Position numbers and translations under genes: made by a program. From Diadema setosum (lineage: Eukaryota; Echinodermata; Echinoidea; Diadematoida; Diadematidae), in contig CM067075.1 in assembly GCA_033980235.1 (NCBI GenBank), positions 24,809,061 to 24,873,060 of the forward strand: 64,000 bases of DNA. The letters are read 5' to 3'. Shown here in pieces: positions 23,460-34,063 of the stretch (the stretch's first letter is position 1; each line of letters opens with the position of its first letter). The notes beneath the pieces are model-generated. The model was not told the origin of the DNA, made no database searches, and saw nothing but the letters and a program-made list of their open reading frames with translations.

Positions 23460-24673
23460 CTTTAGTGTGCCTTAATGCTTGTTTACTTATATTTCTTTCT
23501 CTCCTACTCGTCTAAAACTTACATCGAATCTATTCCCTTTGTATAGATTTGATAACCTTATTTAATAATTTTGGTGCCTCTATATCTCATCATTGCCTTG
23601 GCCCTTACTGAAATCTCAATATAAATAAAATGTTGATGAGACTAGCATATTCATATGCTTCCAAAGTACTTCTTGTTGCTTGCTATAGCAGGTTACAGTG
23701 AGGCAAAAGATTCCTTGTATAGAAGACCTGCTATGAATAATCAATTGGTTTAGAGGGATTTGATGACAAACTATACGGCAGTTACTTTTCTATCTTTAAC
23801 AGAGCGTAAATGACAAACTGAATAATATAATTCATGAAACATTCAAAATAAATCTGGCTCCAAGTAATACTTTGCGAAGAATTTGATGATTTAACTTATG
23901 TCCTCGTGTAGTCACATTAAAAATCTAACTCCCCTCCAGTTCTTATTCTATCAAACTTCTTTTCTTATTCAATACAACCATGCTAAATTTATCAGATCAA
24001 TCAGTACAAAACGAAAGGTGAGCCTTTGTGGAATGTGAAGATGGTAACAGTTTTTGGCCCTGTGATGACGCGACTTTTATGCACACTAGAAGAGACAAGA
24101 GAAGGTGTGAGAAAAAAACAGAAAAGTGCACTAAGTGGACCACATGATTCAAGATTCAATCCTGTAAGAAATAATTTACAAGAATAGTGATGAACACTTC
24201 CATCAACAACCACCGCTGATACATGGCAAAGCGCTGAGGAATGAAGCATCAACAGCATATCAAGGTGTTATCTGCCAAGTGAGGGGACTGTGTAATATCG
24301 TGTATCTATGAAATACCATACCAAAATGAGCAAACATTCGAAAATGACACAACCAAGCTTGAAACTTCCAGTTTAGTGATACCAATTCATTTGCCGACCC
24401 ACAAGGAGAATAAATGTGACTTGTGCCAATAACAACAATGAACAGGAGAAATGAGAGCATATTATACTGCATAATGTTTTGTGACTTCTCTCAAGCAAAT
24501 GATGCAGTAAATTATTGGAGGACATTAAAGACATTATAAAAACAAAAATCTCTGAAGATCAGCCCACTCCTTTACACTATTTCTCTATCATCTTTCCAAT
24601 CTCCATCCCAGCAATACAAACCAAAGTATTAAAGAGAGAAGTCTCTTCTCAATTAGTAATCATAAACTGTTTT
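23460..24673. other. No feature recognised
   Basis: AT-rich sequence. Short open frames only, for example 24001-24258 on the minus strand, with no domain. Confidence 0.4.
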
Positions 24674-24946
24674 TACCCATCATCACTAGGTGACTTTGAC
24701 AACATAGACAAGAGCACAGTGCAGTAAAATATATTATCTGTGAAAAGTTTCTGCATTTCAGATATTTGATTTGTAACTGTTTTTGTGCATCGGAAGTGCA
24801 CAAAATACATTTTGTAGGATATATCTTTCTGTCATTGTTAATGAAATTTTCTATTTCATTTGATAGACATTTAATTAGTCCTATCACAGATTCACACTGA
24901 AATGAAATGCCTCTGACATCCTTTATGTTTGAAGCATGGCAACTTT
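24674..24946 (-). CDS. Candidate exon with a strong acceptor, unknown product
   Basis: On the minus strand CTTTTATTCTTGACAG, preceded by a run of T and C, forms an excellent 3' splice site. The following frame is open for 91 codons (SCHASNIKDVRGISFQCESV...) up to ATGG|GTAAAA, a moderate donor. It is lysine-, isoleucine- and cysteine-rich with no recognised domain. Its outgoing phase (1) does not match the acceptor phase chosen for 23340, so it need not belong to the same transcript. The AT-rich codon use leaves chance as a real option. Confidence 0.22.
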
Positions 24947-25159
24947 CTGTCAAGAATAAAAGAAAAAAAAAGCCAGCAGAAAACTTGAGAACACAAGTTT
25001 AAAAAGTTGATTTATTTCTAGACCAGACATGCTAAAAGGGTATGTGGCATCCCTATTTCATAAAACTAGAAATCTTATATCTGAAATAATATCCAATACA
25101 TAAAGTTGATTTAATACAAAAACAGTTACGTCAATGAGTATGTATTTACTATTCAGATT

Positions 25160-25190
25160 CTTCTCCTTTTTTTTTTTGGGGGGGGGGGGT
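25160..25190 (+). repeat. (T)n(G)n junction tract
   Basis: About 10 T followed by about 12 G. The same composition occurs at 25528-25552, 45570-45598 and 60866-60888, and as (C)n(A)n elsewhere. Confidence 0.75.
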
Positions 25191-25923
25191 GGTGAGCACA
25201 TAAGTATAATTACCCTGACAATAAAATTTGATGATTAAGCAACAAAAATTAGAAGTTCCCACACTCTACAACAATGTAATATGACCATGCAAATATATCA
25301 GATCAAATTTGTTTGTTAGGCAAATATCACTGCACACAAAACTGGTTCAGTTAGCACTGCCCTCTTTGGCTTCCCCTTGTGGTCACTATATGGATGAATA
25401 CGATGGGTATAGAATGCTACAATGAATCTTCTGGCATTTTGATTGACAAGTCTCGGTCTAGATATTTTTTGGTCTCCTGGATGACATACTATTTGCTGGA
25501 GTGACAGGACTACAGATCTGAAGTAGATTTTTTTTTTTTTGGGGGGGGGGGAGTGGGTAGAGTAATGCTGAAAATGCATTTCCACTCCACTTTGAAAAAA
25601 GAGATTGGACAAAAAAAAAATCATCAACATCAAATACAACATATGGCAAGTACAGGAATGAAACTGTATAGTTTCCAACACTTTCTCTGAACTACAATGA
25701 GGATTGCAAACAAATTACATCAATATGACGATGTAACTTCTTCAGAATTCTGTCATTGGACTGTAATGAAAAATATTACAAATAGTTTTTTAGACAATAA
25801 TTTTGTAACAAACATTTCTCCCTAAAAGTCGACACTGCTAGGTCATAAAAATACAAGAACAATTTCGAGAAAAGAACTCAAGTTTTTCTGTTTGATTATT
25901 TTAGGTAGAGATTTAAGTGCAGT

Positions 25924-26020
25924 TTAAAGGAAGACCTGTGAGGTTATGACATCACCTCATCTCCATGTGTAGTGGACATTGATATCAATGCTCTGTGAAG
26001 ACTCACAAGATCCCCTTTAA
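25924..26020. mobile_element. Family N miniature element, 97 bp
   Basis: It starts TTAAAGGAAGACCTGTGAG and ends CTCACAAGATCCCCTTTAA. The ends are inverted and bordered by TTAA like families A, B, D and M. Only one copy is seen here. Confidence 0.55.
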
Positions 26021-27130
26021 CTTTCTGATCATTGGACTAAATGTAGTGAATCTTCCTTCCACCACTTTTGTTTTTGAAGTTACACTTTCTCTTTACAGCT
26101 AACTTCGACAGAAGTTGTAATGTATTTTACAGAGGAAGGAAGCAATGAAAAAGAAAGTGAAAATTAAATATGTCTCCGATACCCAAAGAGGGGTGAGTAT
26201 ATAAAAAAAAGAAGAATAAAATAAAATATTCATCTGAAGTCTGAAGCTTTAGCCTAGCACAAGAGAATCTCTCCCAGGCATGGCACCACAATCACTGGGC
26301 TGCTGAGGACAAGATCATACAATGAGAGGGGGCCTTTTGTATACACTGTGTGATGATCCCCTCATAAAAGCTCTCCAAAAGACAGAGACACATAATGGGC
26401 TAGTCTATATTCCAGACTTTCCAACTTGGATATGAACACAGCACCGTCTCTCTGACACAACTGAACTTGTGCCACATAATACCAACTACATCCAAGGGCA
26501 AGAATCTCAAATAGGGAGGCCACGAAGTCAAAGGCAAACTAATCCCAGTCTTGATTCAACAATCATTTTGCTCTAGTCTCTCTCACAGACTTGTAATAAT
26601 TCCAGGGTTGATCTCTTGAGCACATAATATCCTTGTGGGCTCACCTCACTTTCAGCTAGAGATAAACACAATATGCCTGTTTACCACAGGATGATGGTGC
26701 GTGTGAATGAACATGTGTTTTCCTCACCAGGAAGTGCACACAGCATACTTTGTGTACATATATCCAAACATTCAAAACAATGGTACGCTCAGGATGAATG
26801 TCGAAAGCAGAGGCACCCGCCACTTTTAGAATCGTTTCCATGCGCACAGAACATGAGAACCGAAAAAATACACACTACACCAACGACATCGACAACAGTC
26901 AATACCAAATGTCTTGATACGAACACATCAGATATGTATTCAAGTCATATCTCCAGCTCGGCGTAATCCTACCAATGAATAATGCCACCGCAAAAAGGGA
27001 TCAATGACTTGGATCAGTCTATGGGCCTATTCTGCCTGTCACGCTCCAATGCAAGGTCTTCAAAGTTTGCAGAATGTAAACAAAGCTGGGGTTCCTTGCC
27101 CATTGAATGAGCACCAGAGTACAGACCCCT
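26021..27130. other. No gene recognised
   Basis: Mixed sequence. An ATG-started 97-codon frame at 26673-26966 (plus strand) has a Thr/Ser-rich end but no domain or splice context. I do not promote it to a gene. Confidence 0.3.
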
Positions 27131-27154
27131 GATGATGACAAAAATAGAGGCATG

Positions 27155-27313
27155 CAATTTCTCCTCGCAAAATGATCCCTCAACAATACAGTGCGTGGAG
27201 CCTATACCCACCCAACCCAGGGGAGGTGCGGAACAATTTCTCCTCGCAAAATGATCCCTCAACGATGCAGTGTCGTGGAGCCTCTACCCACCCAACCCAG
27301 GGGAGGTGCAGAA
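27155..27313. repeat. 79-bp tandem duplication, near-identical units
   Basis: The unit runs from CAATTTCTCCTCGCAAAATG to CCCAGGGGAGGTGC. The second copy begins at 27234 and differs by a few substitutions and one inserted base. It is GC-richer than its surroundings. The overlapping open frames on both strands simply read the repeat. Confidence 0.85.
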
Positions 27314-27911
27314 CAGTTGCTGGTCGGGCATAACTGGAATGTTTACAAACATTTGCAGGCATCTACAGCATTCTGAGACTAGCTGCCACCAGTCATGTGG
27401 TCATTACAATTTCACCGTCTAAAGAGCGGGAAGGCATTGTATTACATGGTATCACTGCTGATACATGATACTAATGAGGAAGAGTTCATTATGTTTCCTT
27501 CTTTTCACTGTGATCATCAGTGGCTTATACCTGAAGAGTTCAGAGTCACATACAATATCAAGAGGCACTATCAAACAATTTACATATTTGTTGCAGCAAC
27601 CATCATTCCTTCTCCTTGCCCCCCCCCCCCTTCAAAAAATAATCTTTGAGAAGTGAAATAATTTTACAGACCAGAAATGAACATATATTTCAACAGCTAC
27701 AATATATCTGTAGGTCAACAGTTACAATATATCTCTAGGTCCTACTGAAAAGCAGGCACTGGTAATGCAAGAATAAAACATCATAAGCTTATTCAGAGAG
27801 TTTTCTGTGAAGATGGGTAAGAGTGAAAAGATGCAGCACTGTTGATTTATTAAGATTGAATGTCATAACAAAATGAGCAAATACTTTAACAGCAATGGCA
27901 TGACTTGGTCT

Positions 27912-28135
27912 TTAAAGGATAAGTCCACCTTCATATACATAAGGATTGAGAGAGTGCAGCAATATTAGTAGAACACAGCAGTAAAAGTTTGAGGAAAATT
28001 GGACAATCCGTTCAAAAGTTACGAATATTTTAAGTATCTGCGCAGTCACTGCTGGAAGAGAAGACTACTACAGTGTGTGATGTCACATGCCTACAACTAT
28101 ATAAGGAAAATAAAAAGAGAAAAAGAGACAAAAAA
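27912..28135 (+). mobile_element. Family B MITE, left arm only
   Basis: TTAAAGGATAAGTCCACC, GGATTGAGAGAGTGCAGC and AATCCGTTCAAAAGTTACGA match the left arm of the full copies at 59426-59992 and 60002-60542. The copy stops in an A-rich tract and lacks the second arm. Confidence 0.75.
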
Positions 28136-28159
28136 AAAGAAATAAATACATGTACAACT

Positions 28160-28622
28160 AGAGAAGCACTCTGAGAGCGCAGATGTACCTCCGGCAAGCA
28201 GCATGATTTCCACCAATGATCTTGTTCTTCCACATAGAGATCAGTGATTTCCACCCACTGAAAAATCACCCGATTTCCCACTATAGAAGCCTTTGTTACT
28301 TCACAAACCCTCAGCTGCGCGGCACGCCTCGCCTTTGCAGAAATTAGAGCACGCACTTTAGTGTGCGCATGATTACCTAAAAAATACTCAGCTTGAACTC
28401 CCAAGTTCATTGACCCTACCTGCCAAACTATTGAAAATCCTTCATAAAATTCATACAAATTTCCAGATCACTACCAAAATTTGCTCATCTGTTCCTTGTG
28501 TCATTCTCAAACTTTCCTGCAAGTTTCATCCAAATCTGTTCATAACTTTTTGAGTTATTTTGCACACAGACAAACAAACCAACAGTATTGAAAACATAAC
28601 CTCCTCCCTTGGCGAAGGTAAT
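28160..28622. repeat. Interspersed repeat ending GGCGAAGGTAATAA
   Basis: It begins near ATGTACCTCCGGCAAGC and ends with CACAGACAAACAAACC, AACATAACCTCCTCCC and TTGGCGAAGGTAATAA. The arrangement (CCTCCGGC at one end, a CAGACAAA spacer and an inverted CCTCC...GGCGAAGG end) parallels the element at 50938-52420, so they may be related. The open minus-strand frame across it has no known domain. Confidence 0.5.
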
Positions 28623-28677
28623 AAAATAAGGGTCCAGGATTTATGATACTTCTGCCAACCTGAAATTTATTTTCAGA

Positions 28678-29441
28678 AGTTACGTTCAGACTGGAGCCCT
28701 TAACCTCGAAGTTAGGAAACTTCGAGGTTAGAGCTTGTAGTTAGGGACCGTGAAGACGCACTCGTAGTTAGCAAACCTCGAGGTTTGCTCGATGTTTCGA
28801 GCCACGAGAAATCTTATGGTTAGCGCTCTAACCACGAGCCGCGGGGGGTCCCCACTCGTAGTTAAGCACCGTGTGGACACAACTCGAAGTTAAGAGTGAC
28901 CTCGCCGTAAACTCCAGCCCCCACAATTTTCCTCTGCTTCCGGGTCAACCTCCCAAACGTACACCACAAATACACTACACGTGAAAAACCTATGACGCAC
29001 GACACAACAACATCATCTTTTCTTCCCATGCGCTTGATTTCTGAAACTGAACACGTCGAACTCGCTACTGTATTCTATATTCTTCTCCGACGCTAAAAAC
29101 ATGTTTTCGACGAATATCTTCATAAAGGCATAAAGTCATCAGTGCAGTGCTATCTCTGCATACCATGACAGAGAAAAAGAGTACCTGTAAGCGAGTCCGA
29201 CAGGGTTGGACTAAAGAATAAATAGACGCCTTGTTAGCAGTGTGGGCTGAAACTTCCGGTTTTGTGGTTTTAACATCGAGTGGGACCCACTCGTAGTTAC
29301 GGGGGGCAGAAGCTTAACCTCGAGGTTTCGTAACTTCGAGGTTAAGATTCGTCGTGTGGACACACGTCGTAGTTAGGGGGCAAGAGCTAAACCTCGAGGT
29401 TTCCTAACCTCGAGGTTAGGGCCTGCCGTCTGAACGTAACT
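28678..29441 (+). mobile_element. Element J with hairpin-bearing inverted ends
   Basis: The left end is AGTTACGTTCAGAC and the right end GTCTGAACGTAACT. Beside each end is a small hairpin made of CCTCGAAGTTAGG and CTTCGAGGTTAG. The motif CTCGTAGTTA or a close variant occurs about six times, mostly near the ends. The centre holds a broken Myb/SANT-like ORF start (29165-29296). PIF/Harbinger elements carry such a protein beside the transposase, so J may derive from that group (inference). No target duplication was recognised. A decayed relative lies at 31935-32803. Confidence 0.7.
29165..29296 (+). pseudogene. Broken Myb/SANT-like (trihelix-type) DNA-binding ORF
   Basis: From an ATG at 29165 the frame reads MTEKKSTCKRVRQGWTKE, then a TAA stop at 29219-29221, then IDALLAVWAETSGFVVL and a further stop at 29294. 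The pattern W-T-x-E-[E]-[ILV]-x-A-L-L-x-x-W matches the first helices of Myb/SANT-like domains found in Harbinger-associated proteins and trihelix factors. The premature stop falls where the family normally has a second glutamate or similar residue. The later part of the domain is missing. Because it sits inside element J, it is most likely a transposon relic and not a host gene. Confidence 0.55.
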
Positions 29442-29548
29442 ACTGTATGCCTGAGATGTTTTAATCCAACCATAACAACGTTCAGTTGTGTGCAAAAGTA
29501 TAAGACCGATGGATGTAAATTCCTCTCATTCGTCCAGTCAAAGTACAA

Positions 29549-29756
29549 GGTCAATAATTAGTTGAATCAAGAAACTGGAATTAAACTCACTTGTCGCGAC
29601 GTTTTGCCAATTATCAATAACTGACTTCTTCGGGTGATACAAGTGCAGTTCCATCAACGGCAGCATCATTCACCCGAAGAAGCCAACTGATAATTGGCGA
29701 AACATCGCAACAAGTGAATTTAATTCCAGTTTCTTGATTCAACAAATTATTGATCT
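29549..29756. repeat. Foldback repeat with GAAGAAG...GCGAAAC core
   Basis: Two arms of about 93 bp pair almost completely around a 20-base loop. The outer ends are AAGGTCAATAATTAGTTGAA and its complement. Each arm carries CACCCGAAGAAG, a short stem GCCAA...TTGGC and CGAAAC or CAAAAC. Such cores occur at the ends of Penelope-like and related retroelements. No reverse transcriptase is present. Confidence 0.6.
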
Positions 29757-30223
29757 TTATATGACCGATACTGTTTCATAATTTCATCAAGGGTAATGTG
29801 TGTTGTATCTACTGTGTCTCATCCCCCTTCCCCCCCCCCCAAAAAAAAACAAACAAACAAACAAATGTGGAAGAGACACAGGTGGAGGAAGAACTTGGGA
29901 GAGTTGGCTTAAGAAAAGAGGATGTATAAATATAATAAAAACAAATAAAACAGTGGTGGCCACTGCTTATACTACAACTACTCCTTCTCCATATCTACCT
30001 CCCTAACCCTACAAAGAAAAAAGAAAAAAAAATATGTACCTTTAATTTTCTGTATTGATCACTGCCTGCCAGGCAGAAGGACGCAAAAGTTTGTGTGCTC
30101 AAAAAAACAAACAAAAAAAAAAATGATAGGTGCATCATAGAAAAAAACTTTCAAAACTCTTGTCAAATTATGTCACAAACCACAATTCGGTTACGAGTGG
30201 AAATTTCATGCTAGGGCCCTTCT

Positions 30224-30277
30224 AGGTGTTAATAAACTGCTTTGACAGAAGACAGAAGACAGCATTTTTCAGAATGC
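30224..30277 (+). repeat. 54-bp dispersed repeat, copy 1
   Basis: GGTGTTAATAAACTGCTTTG and ACAGAAGACAGCATTTTTCA recur at 31725-31778 with three or four differences. It is probably part of the same mosaic repeat family. Confidence 0.7.
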
Positions 30278-30405
30278 ACTGCCTGCCAGGCAGGAGGACG
30301 CAAAAGTTTGTGTGCTCAAAAAAAAATTAAATAAATAAAATAAAATATGATAGGTGCATCATAAGTGAGAAAACTCCTGTTCCTATTCATGTGAGTTGTC
30401 AAATT

Positions 30406-30469
30406 CATTGTCAAATTATGTCATTGTCAAATTATGTCATTGTCAAATTATGTCATTGTCAAATTATGT
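30406..30469 (+). repeat. 16-bp minisatellite, four units
   Basis: CATTGTCAAATTATGT repeated four times without change. The first 217-bp unit has a single equivalent (TTGTCAAATTATGTCAC), so the array arose after the larger duplication. Confidence 0.85.
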
Positions 30470-30839
30470 CACAAACCACAATTCGGTTACGAGTGGAAAT
30501 TTCATGCTAGGGCCCTTCTGCCAGGCAGGTGATGAGATGAGGTAAAAGACAATTATCTCATTCTTCTTTTTCATGATGCATTTAAGTGAGAGAACTCCTG
30601 TTCCTAGCGTGTTGAATCGCTTTACCATCACAAGTTATTAGTAACCCAATCCACATTGCAATTCACCGCTTCCACAAGTTAATTTCCCTCGGGATAGAGT
30701 TCCATTGTGGGAAAAACAAGACAATTGTGATGTGACGAGGGACCACCTGGTTTCTATTCAGATTATGACAAAATTTACCTCCAGCGAGATATGTTGTTTT
30801 GAATGAAATCCGTCACATCATTTTGGAAAAAAAAAATGT

Positions 30840-31724
30840 TCAGGCACACTCTATCAATACTAAGTTGGATGACATGTAGACACTAAAGCAGTGTAACCTT
30901 TACAAAAAAATTCTACCCCCTGGTCAGACTTTGCCGAGATTGTCATACAATTTATATCTACACACGTTTGTAGACTAAACCATACATGTGGCAGGCTCAC
31001 ATGAATTGCTCATATATTATCAATAGCATGTCTTACGCCACCTTCAAGTAAAGGCTTGCAATCTTGGGAGCAGACTGTTCCAGCATCAGAGCTACTAAGT
31101 CTCATGTATTCTGCGTGAGACTCACGCATTTAGGGTCCATCTCACGATCTCATGCATGGCACCCATTTTTCTCACGCATCGGGACCATAGCTCAATGGAT
31201 TAAAGTGATAGTTGCAATTGAAGGTATATTTCCCTTTTGTCTTTCAAAATAAGTAAAAAACAGTCACTGAAGTATGCACCAGATTGCACCATTAAGAGCT
31301 AAAAATTGAAAAAGCTCCCTACCGTGGCAGGGGACACGCGCCGAGATGCCAAGTCATGAAAATCTCACTCATAACAATTTTTTTTTAACTTGGCATCTCT
31401 GCAGCATGACAGTGAATCCAACTTTTTGATGTGCTTACTGAATTGAATAAGCCCCCTTTTTGAGTTTGTAACTCCTGACTGCTCAAAAACTATAACGATG
31501 ATACAAGTCTTGTTTGGGGTTCTTACTGATATTCTTGCATGAAATCATGTTGAGACATGCCCAAAGGTCTGTTGGTGTCAGCAAAAGAAAGGATTTCATA
31601 GTGCCGATTCATGTGAGTTAATCCCACCAGGGAGATGCTATAAATATACGTAATAAGAAATGAACAATCTCCCCTTTGTACCCATGCCCTGTGCCGCTGA
31701 GAAGTAAATGCGCTCTATCGCAGG
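30840..31724. other. No gene recognised
   Basis: Contains a short palindromic GCGTGAGACTCACGC near 31112 and further CTCACGCAT phrases to 31185. I see nothing else that can be named. Confidence 0.35.
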
Positions 31725-31778
31725 TGTTAATAAACTGCTTTGACAAAAGACAGAAGACAACATTTTTCAGAATGCATC
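31725..31778 (+). repeat. 54-bp dispersed repeat, copy 2
   Basis: The second occurrence of the segment at 30224-30277, in the same orientation 1.5 kb away. Text nearby (ATTCATGTGAGTTAATCCC) also echoes the 30380-30400 region. Confidence 0.7.
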
Positions 31779-31934
31779 ATTCCTCAAGCACAATAAACCG
31801 AGCGAGGAGAGTTCGCTGTCCCTTTCAATAGTTTTGGTAGCAATTATTAAGTGTGTGGAGGACAGGACACATGAACAAATTCAATGTTTAAGCTCAACAT
31901 CTGTCACACAGTTATATATGTTAGCTTCACACAA

Positions 31935-32803
31935 TGTCCCTAATTTTACAGATTAGCTTGAAGTTTTAAACTTCGATGGATAATTAGCTTGCAGTTTAGC
32001 CCCATGGAGATGCACTCATAAGTTAGAATCTTAAATATCAGTCAATGATTAGAATCACATGAATTTCTTAGGGTTCAAGCTCTATCCATGAGCTGCGGGG
32101 AGCCCCCACTCAAAGTCTAGCATCGTATGGACACGACAATCAACAAACTCGAAAGTTACGTGACCTCTCCATCAACACTATTTCCCTCAGCTTCTGGGTC
32201 AATCTCCATGTTGTACATTACCGTATCGTCACACATCATTGAGTACATTGCTCGCGGTGCTTGTGTGTATTTATTCCGGTTCTCTGATTTAATCATCATG
32301 TGGGACTCTCCCTCTGAAGTTCAATCTTTAAAACTACATGCTAGTGGACGTGTGCTGTAGTTTAAAGGGATCATATAGTTTTGGTTGAGACCTAATTTCA
32401 TGTTTCTAACTTTTTTTTTTTGGTGAGATAATGAGAAACCTCTTATGAAATATGAAAGAGCATGTAATTTCATAAGAAATTCAATGTTTATTTGATGAAA
32501 ATTGATTTTGAAATGGCTGAGATATCCAAAACAGAGCAATTATGATAAAGTGTGGGACCTACCTTTTATTATGATCGCTTTGTTTTACTTTGTTTTTGGA
32601 TATTTTAGTCATTCCAAACTCAATTTTCATCAAATAAACTTTAATTTCTTTTAAAATGGTATGCTCTGTACTATTTCATAAGTGTTTTCTTGGTATTTCA
32701 CAAAAAGTTAAAAGCCCAAATCTCATCTCCACCAATACTGTACCATCCCTTTTAAGAGTGCAAGATCCAATAACTGATAATTAGGCTCCGTGTGAACATA
32801 ACT
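31935..32803 (+). mobile_element. Element J, decayed copy interrupted by family A
   Basis: AGCTTGAAGTTTTAAACTTC near the left, then CATGAGCTGCGGGGAGCCCC and AAAGTTACGTGACCTCTCC follow the order of element J. After a family A MITE at 32362-32755 the right end resumes as GGCTCCGTGTGAACATAACT. The hairpins and CTCGTAGTTA motifs are mutated. No ORF survives. Confidence 0.55.
32362..32755. mobile_element. Family A MITE, copy 4, nested in a J copy
   Basis: TTAAAGGGATCATATAG at the left and CTGTACCATCCCTTTTAA at the right, with inverted arms and TTAA borders. It splits the decayed J element, so family A was active after this J copy had inserted. Confidence 0.75.
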
Positions 32804-32926
32804 AATATGAGTAAAGTCGTCGGCTGAGAATGATAAGGGCGTTAAGTTGCCTCTAAACCCATAGTGTTCGGGACAACTTAACGCCCTTCTCATTCTCAAC
32901 AGAAGAAGTATTGTCACAAGTTTACA

Positions 32927-34063
32927 TTAAAGCCACAATTTACCATTTGCAGATTTAAAAAGAAAAACAGCTTTATTGCATCAAAATAGTTCTAGAATGT
33001 GAGTTACCAAGAGAAACAACCAACATTAAAATGTTAATCAGAATATTACAAGTATTGTTAAATATAGAAATTGCAAACAATAGTTTATTGAAATTGTTTC
33101 TACAATAAACCATCTGGGCAATTCCGCAGTTAGGTGGACATGACATGGATAAAAGAAATGTGCCTCTTTATCTTACCCTTTAATCTAGGTATCAACTAAT
33201 GCCACGGATGTTCACCAATCATTAGGGTCTTTCAAATTCAGTAGATTTTATTTTTCATATTCATTGATTTTGTGAGATCTAAAACCATCATTTAAAATGT
33301 ACATGTGGGACTGGGGACGCTGAAATTCACTTAAATGCAAATTACAGTGGGTTTCTTTAAAATTTTTTCCTCAAAGTTTTGCTAAAGGGTAAAAGGTGAA
33401 TACATTTAAATACTCCAGAAGTCATGTGACATTTTGTCAATTACAAAAGGGTGAAATGACCTGCGGAATTACTCCGGACAAATGTAACGTTACTAACCGT
33501 AACGTTACTAACCATGCTTTTGGGGGTCTAGCTAAAAAAATTATTGGTCGAACTGCTAAAAGAATTTGCATGAACATTTGTCATGATGCAATAATTGAAA
33601 TTAATGCAACACTTTGTTTGAAGTAACTTGAATTTTTGCACACTTTTTGTTACAAGACATTGCTTTTTTTGTCATGTCCTTTTTTCGTAACGTTACTAAC
33701 CAGCCCTTTAAGTTGCTATAGCAATTCTAATATTTCTTGGATTGTGTTCATTCTTTTCTGTATCATAAACCTGGGAAGGATGAACATGTTTTTGACATAA
33801 TTTTGACTTGAAGTGAATAAATGGTAATTTAGTGGTAAAAACAAATATCTAAATTTGTTCAAATGTAACGTTACTAACCGCGGAATTGCCCATCTACACT
33901 TATGGTTTATTGAGAAAATTAGTGATATCTCCTGATAATGGTGGCTTTATTGCGTAACTTTTATATGGCGGGATGTTTTGTGATACAACTGAACTATGAA
34001 TCAAATGTGCTAACTCGAACATTGTTTTTAATCACTGCTCCTAATGGTAAACAGTGGCTTTAA
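32927..34063 (-). mobile_element. Family D MITE, minus orientation, interrupted
   Basis: The left border is TTAAAGCCACAATTTACC and the right border GGTAAACAGTGGCTTTAA. AATAGTTTATTG, AGTGATATCTCCTGAT and GTTTTGTGATACAACTGAA are reverse complements of family D landmarks. At 33116-33891 it is split by another element with a 4-bp target duplication. Confidence 0.7.
33116..33891. mobile_element. Nested element with GGGCAATTCCGC ends and GTAACGTTAC repeats
   Basis: The left end GGGCAATTCCGCAGTTAG and right end CTAACCGCGGAATTGCCC are inverted. ATCT occurs directly on both sides (33112-33115 and 33892-33895), a 4-bp target duplication within family D. The 15-base phrase GTAACGTTACTAACC appears four times (33484, 33499, 33687, 33865), and the last abuts the right end. 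The best open frame (33396-33626) has no known domain. I do not recognise the superfamily. Confidence 0.7.

Larger units (their letters stand above)
30061..30545. repeat. Mosaic tandem duplication with CTGCCTGCCAGGCAG
   Basis: A unit of about 217 bp starting ACTGCCTGCCAGGCAG is repeated from 30278. It contains GACGCAAAAGTTTGTGTGC, an A-rich tract, ATGATAGGTGCATCAT, TGTCACAAACCACAATTCGG and CATGCTAGGGCCCTTCT. A partial third start, CTGCCAGGCAG, follows at about 30517. The second unit is expanded internally by the 16-bp array at 30406-30469. Confidence 0.75.

Noticed and set aside
28030..28458. 142-codon minus-strand ORF
   Set aside because: It spans the junction between a family B arm and another interspersed repeat, and its second half is low-complexity F/S/L sequence.
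31189..31215. tRNA-like A box, TAGCTCAATGG, suggesting a tRNA or tRNA-derived SINE
   Set aside because: No B box (GGTTCGANTCC) follows within the needed distance and no cloverleaf can be drawn.
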